Below, piece after piece: positions 54,979 through 62,585 of a stretch of 64,000 nt of DNA. This stretch comes from Prochlorococcus sp. AG-409-L21. Lineage in GTDB: Bacteria > Cyanobacteriota > Cyanobacteriia > PCC-6307 > Cyanobiaceae. Position 1 is the stretch's first letter. The number at the start of each line of letters is the position of its first letter. The notes below the pieces were generated by a model. The model made no database searches. It saw nothing but the letters and a program-made list of their open reading frames with translations, and was not told the DNA's origin. The stretch spans positions 62,001-126,000 of the forward strand of contig QCKH01000003.1 in assembly GCA_003215475.1 (NCBI GenBank), read 5' to 3'. Both the position numbers and the translations under genes were made by a program.

Positions 54979-55675
54979 TGTTTTAGGAATTGTTCCTGCC
55001 AGAGCTGGCTCTAAGGGAATAAAAAATAAAAATATTTCGCTTATAGATGGGAAACCTCTTATTTGCTATACCTTGGAAGCTGCTTTAGGTTCAAAGCATA
55101 TTAAAGATATTATAGTTAGTACAGACTCAGACAAGGTGATTTCAATATCAAGAACATATGGAATTAATGTAGAATCTAAAAGACCAGAAAATCTATCAGA
55201 TGATAAAGCTTTGACTATAGATGTAATTAATTATGAAATTGAAAAATTGGGAGATTCTATTGAAAATTATAGTCATATTATGTTGCTACAACCAACATGT
55301 CCTTTAAGAACAGCATCGCATATCGATAAATCAATTGAGGAACTCGTCAATCAAAATGGCCGTAGCCTCATTTCAGTAGTAGATGTATCAGGTACACACC
55401 CCTTGCGAATGAAGGTTATAAGGGGAAACCAGCTTTTCAATTATGTTGATACAGGTATTGAGGATATGAGGCCTAGGCAGGATTTACCTCAAGTATTTAT
55501 TCGCAATGGTGCAATATATTTAGCAGATATAAATGATGTAATTAATTATCAAACTTTATCTAGAGCACCCTGTATCCCTTTTGTAATGTCTAAGGATAAT
55601 TCTGTAAATATAGACCATCAAATGGACTTAATATTAGCAGAATATTTTATTAATCAAAATAAACGCATTAGTTAA
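54971..55675 (+). CDS. neuA: CMP-nonulosonate (acylneuraminate) cytidylyltransferase
   Basis: Activates 2-keto-3-deoxy sugar acids as CMP-sugars. The N-terminal signature GIVPARAGSKGIKNKN, then LQPTCPLRTASHI, RPRQDLPQVFIRNGAIY and the acidic end-motif SVNIDHQMDLILAE are all present. 234 residues. It pairs with the NeuB-type gene at 50329, although on the other strand. The specificity (Neu5Ac, legionaminate or another acid) cannot be read. Confidence 0.9.
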   Translation: MINVLGIVPARAGSKGIKNKNISLIDGKPLICYTLEAALGSKHIKDIIVSTDSDKVISISRTYGINVESKRPENLSDDKALTIDVINYEIEKLGDSIENYSHIMLLQPTCPLRTASHIDKSIEELVNQNGRSLISVVDVSGTHPLRMKVIRGNQLFNYVDTGIEDMRPRQDLPQVFIRNGAIYLADINDVINYQTLSRAPCIPFVMSKDNSVNIDHQMDLILAEYFINQNKRIS

Positions 55676-55845
55676 CAAACTTATTTTATAGATAAAATCA
55701 TTTTAAGTATTATATACTCTGTAAGAACTTCTAAGAATATAATTTAATGGAGCCTATTTTTTTAACTATAATTTAGATAGAAATTTTAAAGCTCTAATTA
55801 AGAATGAGTTCGTTAGCGTATACTTGAATGTGTTAAATACTTATT

Positions 55846-56829
55846 ATGACAATATTAATACTAGGCTCAGGATCCTTTGCGGGACAAGCTTTGTTTTCTG
55901 CATATTTGAAAAGAGGCTTGCCTATAATTGGAATCAATCGCAGCCTACCTAAAGATCAATTCGAATGGCCTTGGGTTTCTTCTTTAGATTTAAATCAAAA
56001 GTGGTTGTCTTATAACTTACTTGATTCGGTTGATTCTATGATAGAACAAATAAAAAATATAAATCCTGAGATTATAATAGATTTTATGGGACAAAGTATG
56101 GTAGCACCAAGTTGGCATCAGCCGGATTTATGGTATCACACGAATGTTGTAGCAAAGTCTAAACTTTTAGATTCTTTTTTGAACTTAACTAATTTTAAAA
56201 AGTATATTAAAGCAAGCACGCCAGAAGTCTATGGAAGCAATAATAAATATATTGAAGAGAGTGAACCTTTTAATCCCTCTACTCCATATGCAGTCTCCCA
56301 AGCAGCTATAGATTTTCATATTAGGTGCCTAGGCAAGCAATATGGTTTTCCTTATGTCATAGCCAGATTTGCAAACTATTATGGAGTAGGACAACAACTT
56401 TATAGAGTTATTCCACGCCTTTTTTTATCATGTTATACACGCCGAAAGTTTATTCTTGATGGAGGTGGCCACTCACTCAGATCATTTATTTTTAGCGACG
56501 ATATTGTTAAAGCATTTGATTCTATTATTGCCTCAAATGCGATTTGTGAGGAATATCACTTCAGTTCAGAAGAAGAAATCTCTATTACTAACTTAGTAGA
56601 TAAAATTTGTAAATTAACTAAGACAAATAGGAACGAGATTATTGAGGAAGGGCCAGAGCGGCCTGGAAAAGATAAATACTATAGACTTAATATTTCTAAA
56701 TCAGAGTTACTATTGGGCTGGAAGTCAGATTATAAACTAGATGATGGCCTAGAGGAAGTTAATAATTGGATATCTTCATGTTATAAAGAACTTTCATCTA
56801 GGAGTTGGGACTTTCATTTGCAGAAATGA
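55846..56829 (+). CDS. Extended SDR NAD(P)-dependent epimerase/dehydratase
   Basis: 327 residues. The N-terminal ILGSGSFAGQALFSAYL is a variant of the GxxGxxG loop. The catalytic motifs are KASTPEVYGSN and TPYAVSQAAIDFHI, in which the usual YxxxK is YAVSQ, so the Lys is replaced by Gln. The GDP-mannose 4,6-dehydratase-like features RFANYYG and SFIFSDDIVKAF follow. The altered Lys needs care: activity may be weak or different. ATG start 170 bp after neuA, same strand. Last plus-strand gene before the CDP-sugar operon. Confidence 0.8.
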   Translation: MTILILGSGSFAGQALFSAYLKRGLPIIGINRSLPKDQFEWPWVSSLDLNQKWLSYNLLDSVDSMIEQIKNINPEIIIDFMGQSMVAPSWHQPDLWYHTNVVAKSKLLDSFLNLTNFKKYIKASTPEVYGSNNKYIEESEPFNPSTPYAVSQAAIDFHIRCLGKQYGFPYVIARFANYYGVGQQLYRVIPRLFLSCYTRRKFILDGGGHSLRSFIFSDDIVKAFDSIIASNAICEEYHFSSEEEISITNLVDKICKLTKTNRNEIIEEGPERPGKDKYYRLNISKSELLLGWKSDYKLDDGLEEVNNWISSCYKELSSRSWDFHLQK

Positions 56830-56900
56830 AGCTTTAATTTATAAATAAAAATTTGTTGTTTAAGTTAGATTTATTTTTAGATATTAATAGAATTGAATTG

Positions 56901-57731
56901 TTAATTATTACACAGGTTTAGATTTTTCAAGGACTTGTTGATTTTATCTATATTAGCCCAGTATTCTTTAGGCTCATCTTCCCTAACGGGGTAAAATCCT
57001 TCTCTAATGTCTAATTGATACTTATAGAAGCTTAGTTGGCTTTTAATAAATTCAGAAATTGACAAAGGTTTTCCAGAGCCTATATTGTATATTCCAGAGG
57101 GAACTTGATATAAACATAGACTAACAATCATTTTCGATAAGCTATCTACATGGATAAAATCTCTTATAAGTTTAGAATTAGAGACATTGAAGTATTTTTC
57201 TTTTGTTTTAATTGCTTTTATTAAACTAGGGTAGAGTGAGTTAGGATTTTGTCCGATTCCATAAGGAAAAAATATTCTGCACCATATATGCTCAATTTTA
57301 TACTTTTTGCAAAGTATAGAACTTGCCTCTCTTAATGAATTTTTTGCAAGACTATAAAAGTTTTGAGGCCGAGCAGGGATTGATTCACTTAGGCATCCAT
57401 TTTGTAGACCATATTCATAACATGTTCCCAAGTATATAATTTTTTTTGCTCCATTTTCAATTAATTGTTCTGTAAGTTTTATTGATTGTGTTAAATCATA
57501 TTCTATGTGAGATAACTGATTGTATCCTGGAAGTGAAGGCCATGATACAAATAAAATATTTTTAGGCTCCATAGAGAGTAAATCTCTCCATGTGTTTTCT
57601 TTGTATAAATCAAAATTTCTATTAGGGTCAATTGACTTGCTACTCCACTTTCTAAATGGATTATCCTTTAACATTTTAGATTTAATTATAGACGAACCAA
57701 TGAAACCACCAGATCCAATTATATCAAGCAC
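56901..57731 (-). CDS. SDR reductase/epimerase, last gene of CDP-sugar operon
   Basis: About 276 residues from GTG 57731. The start is supported by a perfect GGAGG at 57740-57744, eight bases before GTG. A TTG at 57746 would place the ribosome site inside the gene. Motifs: IIGSGGFIGSSII, YLGTCYEYG, FYSLAKNSLREAS (YxxxK), IWCRIFFPYG and RDFIHVDSLSKMI. It most likely reduces or epimerises the 4-keto group of the CDP-sugar made by the preceding genes. Confidence 0.87.
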   Translation of the reverse strand: MLDIIGSGGFIGSSIIKSKMLKDNPFRKWSSKSIDPNRNFDLYKENTWRDLLSMEPKNILFVSWPSLPGYNQLSHIEYDLTQSIKLTEQLIENGAKKIIYLGTCYEYGLQNGCLSESIPARPQNFYSLAKNSLREASSILCKKYKIEHIWCRIFFPYGIGQNPNSLYPSLIKAIKTKEKYFNVSNSKLIRDFIHVDSLSKMIVSLCLYQVPSGIYNIGSGKPLSISEFIKSQLSFYKYQLDIREGFYPVREDEPKEYWANIDKINKSLKNLNLCNN

Positions 57732-57733
57732 TT

Positions 57734-58990
57734 TTATTTCCTCCAATAAGTTAATCGGGGCATTGCTGTTATAATTTCTTTTGAATCTATCAGTGGTATT
57801 ATTTCATTTATCAAATTCCAAGGTAATACAATAGTAGAGTCTATATCTTTATAATTGCAATTATCTTTAGCAATAACAGGAATATGGCTGCCTGGGAGAT
57901 ATTTACCCTGCTTGCTTTTTGCGTTATCTACTACAAAACTAAGTAGCTCTTTATTTATTTTACAGAAATTTAGTAAAGTGTTTCCTTTTGCCGCAGCTCC
58001 ATATCCAATTACATTTTTATTTTTAGACTTTAAAGCATATAAATACTCACATAATTCTTTCTTTACTAACTGAGCAGAGTTTTGTAAATTTCTATAAGCT
58101 CCTAAGTCTTTAGACTCTAGACTTTTTCCATGAAGTGGATTTGTTTCGAGCAAAATAAAATCTGAGACACTCTTATCTATTTTGTAAGCACCCTCTCTAC
58201 ATGCAAATACTCTTAGGCTACCCCCATGTACATTTAACTCTTCAATATCAAATACATCCAAACCATATTTTTTAAGCATCCTTCTAACAACTGACAAACT
58301 CAGGTAACTAAAATGTTCATGATAAATAGTATCAAAAAGATTATTATTTATTAGCTGAAGTAGATGTGGAAACTCAATGCTTATGATTCCTTTAGGAGAT
58401 ATTATATTAAATAGTCCCTCTATAAATGAGTTAATATCAGGAACATGAGCAAGTACATTGTTGGCAATTACCAGGTCAACCCCAGAATCTAACTTAGGGT
58501 ATTTATAAGTTAGAAGCTTAATATTCTTATCATTAAAAAAAATCTTCTCGGTATTAATGCCATTCCTAATTGCTATATTCCCCGCAAGTTCTGTAGGCTC
58601 TATGCCTAAACAAGGAATACTTTCCATAACAAAGTTTTTTAGAAGATATCCATCATTAGAAGCAACTTCAACAACAAATGAAGATTGATCTAAATTCAAT
58701 CTATTTATTATATTCTTACTAAATTCTCTAGCATGGTTTAACATGGTTTGTGAGGTACTTGATAAATAAACATATTCACCTGAAAATATTTCTTTAGCTT
58801 TTTTGTATTCTGGTAGTTGTACTAACCAGCATTTACTACAAACAAATACTTTAAGAGGAAATGTCTCCTGGGTGTTCTTAGTTTCATCAAGAGTTAGGAA
58901 TGAATTACTAGGAGGTTGATTTCCTAGGTCTAGAATTACATTGGTTAATTTTTCATCGCAATGGCGGCATTTAAAATTCATTTTCTTCAT
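57734..58990 (-). CDS. Nucleotide-sugar C-methyltransferase (zinc-binding N domain, SAM domain, C-terminal domain)
   Basis: 418 residues in the three-part layout of TylC3/TcaB9-like enzymes. The zinc module has CRHC and CSKCWLVQ. The SAM domain has VVEVASNDGYLLKNF, GIEPTELAGN, DLVIANNVLAHV and the catalytic YHEHFSYLS. The C-terminal nucleotide-binding part has VIGYGAAAKGNTLLNF. Such enzymes methylate a carbon (usually C3) next to a keto group of a 4-keto-6-deoxy sugar. ATG 58990 or 58981. It overlaps the epimerase gene by 20 bp, signalling tight coupling. Confidence 0.92.
   Translation of the reverse strand: MKKMNFKCRHCDEKLTNVILDLGNQPPSNSFLTLDETKNTQETFPLKVFVCSKCWLVQLPEYKKAKEIFSGEYVYLSSTSQTMLNHAREFSKNIINRLNLDQSSFVVEVASNDGYLLKNFVMESIPCLGIEPTELAGNIAIRNGINTEKIFFNDKNIKLLTYKYPKLDSGVDLVIANNVLAHVPDINSFIEGLFNIISPKGIISIEFPHLLQLINNNLFDTIYHEHFSYLSLSVVRRMLKKYGLDVFDIEELNVHGGSLRVFACREGAYKIDKSVSDFILLETNPLHGKSLESKDLGAYRNLQNSAQLVKKELCEYLYALKSKNKNVIGYGAAAKGNTLLNFCKINKELLSFVVDNAKSKQGKYLPGSHIPVIAKDNCNYKDIDSTIVLPWNLINEIIPLIDSKEIITAMPRLTYWRK
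57740..57744 (-). promoter_or_regulatory. Ribosome-binding site deciding the start of the SDR gene
   Basis: GGAGG on the minus strand, 8 bases upstream of GTG 57731 and within the last codons of the C-methyltransferase gene. Such a complete Shine-Dalgarno is rare in this window and marks the start. Confidence 0.7.
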
Positions 58991-59513
58991 TAAAACAAGG
59001 TAAGGTTTGGTCTTTGGAACTAATGTTTAAAGGGGTTAAAGGCCACTCTACCTTTAATTTTTGATCAGACCATCTAATACCACCTTCACTTTCCTTTACC
59101 CATTTTTTTGAATGAATATAGGAAAGTAGTACATTTTCTTCTGTTGTTTGAAATCCATGAGCACATCCTTCAGGTATAAAAATTGTATTTATCCCATCAG
59201 CATTAAGTCTCACGCCGTACCATTCCCCAAAGGTTTTCGATTGTCTTCTTAGGTCAACCACTACATCATAAATAGACCCTTTGAGGCATCTTATCAATTT
59301 TGCTTCACTATATTTACCAATTTGGTAATGTAATCCTCTGAGAGTAGCCTTTTCTGGATTTACTGATAAATTAACCTGTGCAATTTCTCGCGAATCCCAA
59401 ATCTCTTTTAGTTGTGTATGTATAGGTTTAACTTGATTAAAGAATGAACCCCTTTTATCAGAAAAATATTCAATCGTGTGAATGCTTACGCCTTTTATAG
59501 ACTTACAATTCAT
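58971..59513 (-). CDS. rfbC: dTDP-4-dehydrorhamnose 3,5-epimerase-like protein
   Basis: 180-residue cupin epimerase. Catalytic motifs: RGLHYQIG, KLIRCLKGSIYDVVVDLR, TFGEWYGV and FIPEGCAHGFQT. In a CDP-sugar operon it probably acts on CDP-4-keto-6-deoxyglucose, not the dTDP form, at C3 or C5. The overlap of 11 bp with the dehydratase gene upstream supports a shared pathway. ATG start. Confidence 0.9.
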   Translation of the reverse strand: MNCKSIKGVSIHTIEYFSDKRGSFFNQVKPIHTQLKEIWDSREIAQVNLSVNPEKATLRGLHYQIGKYSEAKLIRCLKGSIYDVVVDLRRQSKTFGEWYGVRLNADGINTIFIPEGCAHGFQTTEENVLLSYIHSKKWVKESEGGIRWSDQKLKVEWPLTPLNISSKDQTLPCFNEENEF

Positions 59514-60576
59514 GTTGCTTTTTGAAATTCATAATATCATTCGATATACATTCAAAGCAACTTCTTCCAGCAAGCACTTCCTTATACCAATTAACTGTTG
59601 AGATAATTGTTTTGTCAAAATTCCATCTAGGTTGCCATCCTAATTCCTTTGTTGCTTTTTCTATATCCAAACTAAGGAAAGAAGACTCGTGTTCTTTTTC
59701 TTTTTTATATTCAATTTGAACTTCCTCTCCCCAGTGATAGGTTACTCTTTTTATTAATTCTTTAACAGATATGTATTCTGATATTTTTGGACCAAAGTTA
59801 TAAGAATAACTTGTATGATTATTTATTTGCTTTTCTGCAAGCATTATATAACCAAAGAGAGGATCTAAAACATGCTGCCATGGTCTAATGGCATTTGGAT
59901 ATCTTATAGAAAGCTTTTCTTTAGAGATTATTGATTTGATAATATCAGGGATTATTCTGTTTTCAGACCAGTCTCCTCCTCCGATCACGTTTCCAGCTCT
60001 AGCAGTTGATATTATTAAATTATCATTATAAAAAGATTTTCTCCAACTGTTAACAACTAGTTCTACGGCAGCTTTACTAGAGCTATAAGGATCTAAACCT
60101 CCTAAATGATCACTCTCCTTAAAACTATATTCCGAGTCAATATTCTCATAGACTTTATCAGTTGTAATGATAACAATTGAACATTTATTTAACTCCCTAA
60201 GGGCCTCAAGTAAATTTATAGTACCAATTACATTTGTTTCCCATGTACTTACAGGTGTTAAATAACTTTGACGAACAAGTGGCTGTGCAGCAAGATGAAA
60301 AATTATGTCTGGATTTATATCCAATACAAGATCCTTTAATTTATTTCGGCAATTTATATCTAAATCAGCATGTATGTACTTATTGTTTAATGTAAATTGA
60401 TTGAACTCCTTATCTTTAATAAGCTTCTTATGTAAGAAGTATTTGTCGTCAGGTTCTAGGGAAACTCCATATACATAACAATCTGATTTAAGCAATATGC
60501 AAGTTAGCCAAGATCCTTTGAACCCAGTATCACCTGTAATTAGAACTTTCTTTTTTTTCCAAAAGTTATTTACCAT
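59503..60576 (-). CDS. rfbG: CDP-glucose 4,6-dehydratase
   Basis: 357-residue extended SDR. The NAD loop is GDTGFKGSWLT, typical of RfbG. Further motifs are AAQPLVRQSYLTPVSTWETNVIG, TTDKVYEN, DPYSSSKAAVEL (YxxxK) and RAGNVIGGGDWSENRI. It makes CDP-4-keto-6-deoxy-D-glucose. It overlaps rfbF by 7 bp. ATG start. Confidence 0.95.
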   Translation of the reverse strand: MVNNFWKKKKVLITGDTGFKGSWLTCILLKSDCYVYGVSLEPDDKYFLHKKLIKDKEFNQFTLNNKYIHADLDINCRNKLKDLVLDINPDIIFHLAAQPLVRQSYLTPVSTWETNVIGTINLLEALRELNKCSIVIITTDKVYENIDSEYSFKESDHLGGLDPYSSSKAAVELVVNSWRKSFYNDNLIISTARAGNVIGGGDWSENRIIPDIIKSIISKEKLSIRYPNAIRPWQHVLDPLFGYIMLAEKQINNHTSYSYNFGPKISEYISVKELIKRVTYHWGEEVQIEYKKEKEHESSFLSLDIEKATKELGWQPRWNFDKTIISTVNWYKEVLAGRSCFECISNDIMNFKKQHEL

Positions 60577-61343
60577 GACTTCCAGGGTGCATCACCTTCT
60601 TGCCAATATTTTTCTAACTTGTTCTTATCTCTAAGAGTATCCATACATTGCCAGAAGCCCTTATGCTTGTAGCAAGCCACTTTACCGGAAGCTGCTAACT
60701 TTGGTATTACATCATTTTCCCATGTATCATTAGAACTTTTTATAAATTTAAAAATATCTGGCTCAACCACAAAAAAACCACCATTTACCCAAGATTTATC
60801 TCCTGCTGGTTTTTCTAGGAATCCGGTGATTTTATTGTTGTCTTTAATTTCTACAGATCCGAATCGTCCCGGTGGTTGTATTGCCGTCAAAGTAACAAGA
60901 GAATTTAATTGATTATGTTGGTTAATAACTTCTCTTATATTTATATCTGATAGTCCATCTCCATAAGTAAAGCAGAACCTTTCATGACCTAGAAATGACT
61001 TTACTTTTGCTAGCCTTCCAGCAGTTTGAGTCTCAAGTCCAGTATCTACCAAAGTGACCTTCCATGGTTCTGATGATTTGTTATGAATAATAGGAAGATT
61101 ATTCTTAGATAAGTCAAAGGTTATATCACATGTGTGATATAGATAATTGGCAAAATATTCCTTAATCATATAGCCTTTATATCCACAACAAATAACAAAA
61201 TCATTAATCCCATAACTTGAATATATTTTCATGATATGCCAAATAATTGGCATTCCACCAATTTCTACCATTGGCTTAGGTTTGAGATGAGTTTCTTCGG
61301 AGATCCTTGTCCCAAAACCACCTGCTAAGATTACACATTTCAT
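60570..61343 (-). CDS. rfbF: Glucose-1-phosphate cytidylyltransferase
   Basis: 257 residues making CDP-glucose from CTP and glucose 1-phosphate. The nucleotide-binding loop LAGGFGTRISEETHLKPKPM and the later FCFTYGDGLSDI, TAIQPPGRFG and NGGFFVVEPDIF are all typical. First committed step of the CDP-sugar operon. ATG start, 88 bp downstream of the SDR gene that precedes it. Confidence 0.96.
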   Translation of the reverse strand: MKCVILAGGFGTRISEETHLKPKPMVEIGGMPIIWHIMKIYSSYGINDFVICCGYKGYMIKEYFANYLYHTCDITFDLSKNNLPIIHNKSSEPWKVTLVDTGLETQTAGRLAKVKSFLGHERFCFTYGDGLSDINIREVINQHNQLNSLVTLTAIQPPGRFGSVEIKDNNKITGFLEKPAGDKSWVNGGFFVVEPDIFKFIKSSNDTWENDVIPKLAASGKVACYKHKGFWQCMDTLRDKNKLEKYWQEGDAPWKSW

Positions 61344-61431
61344 TGAATCTTTACTTTATTTAAAAATATTTTAAAGTACTTATAAAATTTTGCATAGCTC
61401 TATCTTATGGTATTTAAGAATAATTTCTAAA

Positions 61432-62379
61432 CTAATTTTTATCCAAGTTTAATTTCTTCATCCATTTTACTGTAAAACAGTTATCTAAATCTTCAAAGTC
61501 TCCAGTCATGTAATTATACTTGATCTCCTTAATAGCATCTTTAATTCCATACTTAGGAATAAAGCCAGTCCCTAAGAGTTTCGAAGAATCTTGTCTATAT
61601 GAACGCGGGTCATTTGATTCGCTCACAATAATTTCAGAAGGTATCTCAGTTTGAACAAGCTCTGCAATCTTTAATATAGATATATTCTCAAACCCTGCAT
61701 TATAACAACCAGATGATAAATTATCATTAGAAATAAAGTGTCTATATGTATTTGATAAATCTTTAATATGTATATTTGGCCTAGTCTGATTCCCTCCAAA
61801 TACAGTTATTTTTCCATTCTTTAATGCTTGATATGTCAACATATTTACACTAACATCTAGGCGCATTCTTGGGGATAAACCACAAACCGTTGCAGGTCGG
61901 ATGCAGAATACTTTCATTTTATCCTTATAAGAAAGGAATATCCTTTCAGCCACCATTTTAGTCTTGTTATATGTAGAGATAGGAACTAAAGGAAGCTCTT
62001 CTGTAACGTTAGGCTCTGTTTTTACTCCATAAACACTTCCTGAGCTTGCAAAAATAAATTTTTTCACGCCAGATCTCATGCATTTATCTGCTAGCTGCTG
62101 ACTGGCAAGTACATTTACCTCCCAGCTGAGATTGGGATTTAGCTCTACAGCAGGATCATTGGCGATATTTGCAAGATGAATAACAATATCTACCTTTTCC
62201 AAAGGTATCTCGTTTAGGTTACGAATATCAACCTTTAGATTCTGAAGACTTCGATTGACTGGCAAATGATTCCCAAACCATTGGGTATCTACAGAAATTA
62301 CTTCATGATTATCATCAAGAAGAAGAGGAATAAGTACAGAGCCAACGTAGCCACAGCCACCAGTAACTAATATTCTCAA
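61432..62379 (-). CDS. NAD-dependent epimerase/dehydratase (extended SDR)
   Basis: 315 residues. GxxGxxG as VTGGCGYVGSVL, the catalytic Ser in FASSGSVYG, and YNKTKMVAE as YxxxK. RPATVCG and TRPNIHIKDLS complete the pattern. Family members epimerise C4 or reduce sugars; which one cannot be said. It lies first in the minus operon that contains rfbFG, and may act on the same or another precursor. ATG start with 206 bp of A+T-rich DNA upstream holding the likely promoter. Confidence 0.87.
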   Translation of the reverse strand: MRILVTGGCGYVGSVLIPLLLDDNHEVISVDTQWFGNHLPVNRSLQNLKVDIRNLNEIPLEKVDIVIHLANIANDPAVELNPNLSWEVNVLASQQLADKCMRSGVKKFIFASSGSVYGVKTEPNVTEELPLVPISTYNKTKMVAERIFLSYKDKMKVFCIRPATVCGLSPRMRLDVSVNMLTYQALKNGKITVFGGNQTRPNIHIKDLSNTYRHFISNDNLSSGCYNAGFENISILKIAELVQTEIPSEIIVSESNDPRSYRQDSSKLLGTGFIPKYGIKDAIKEIKYNYMTGDFEDLDNCFTVKWMKKLNLDKN

Positions 62380-62585
62380 AATTATTTCCTAAGTTGTTTA
62401 AACTAAATTAGCATTTAGAGACTTCTTTTTTCTATAAATTAAGTTTGCCACTCGAATATAAAATTTTTTGATCCCTTTGAAACTCAATAAAAGGATAAAC
62501 TTGCTGTCTCGTCATTAAATTAAATAGCAGTATTTTGTAGTATTTCTAAAAAAACAATCTTTACCTAAATAAAATTTTAGAACTT

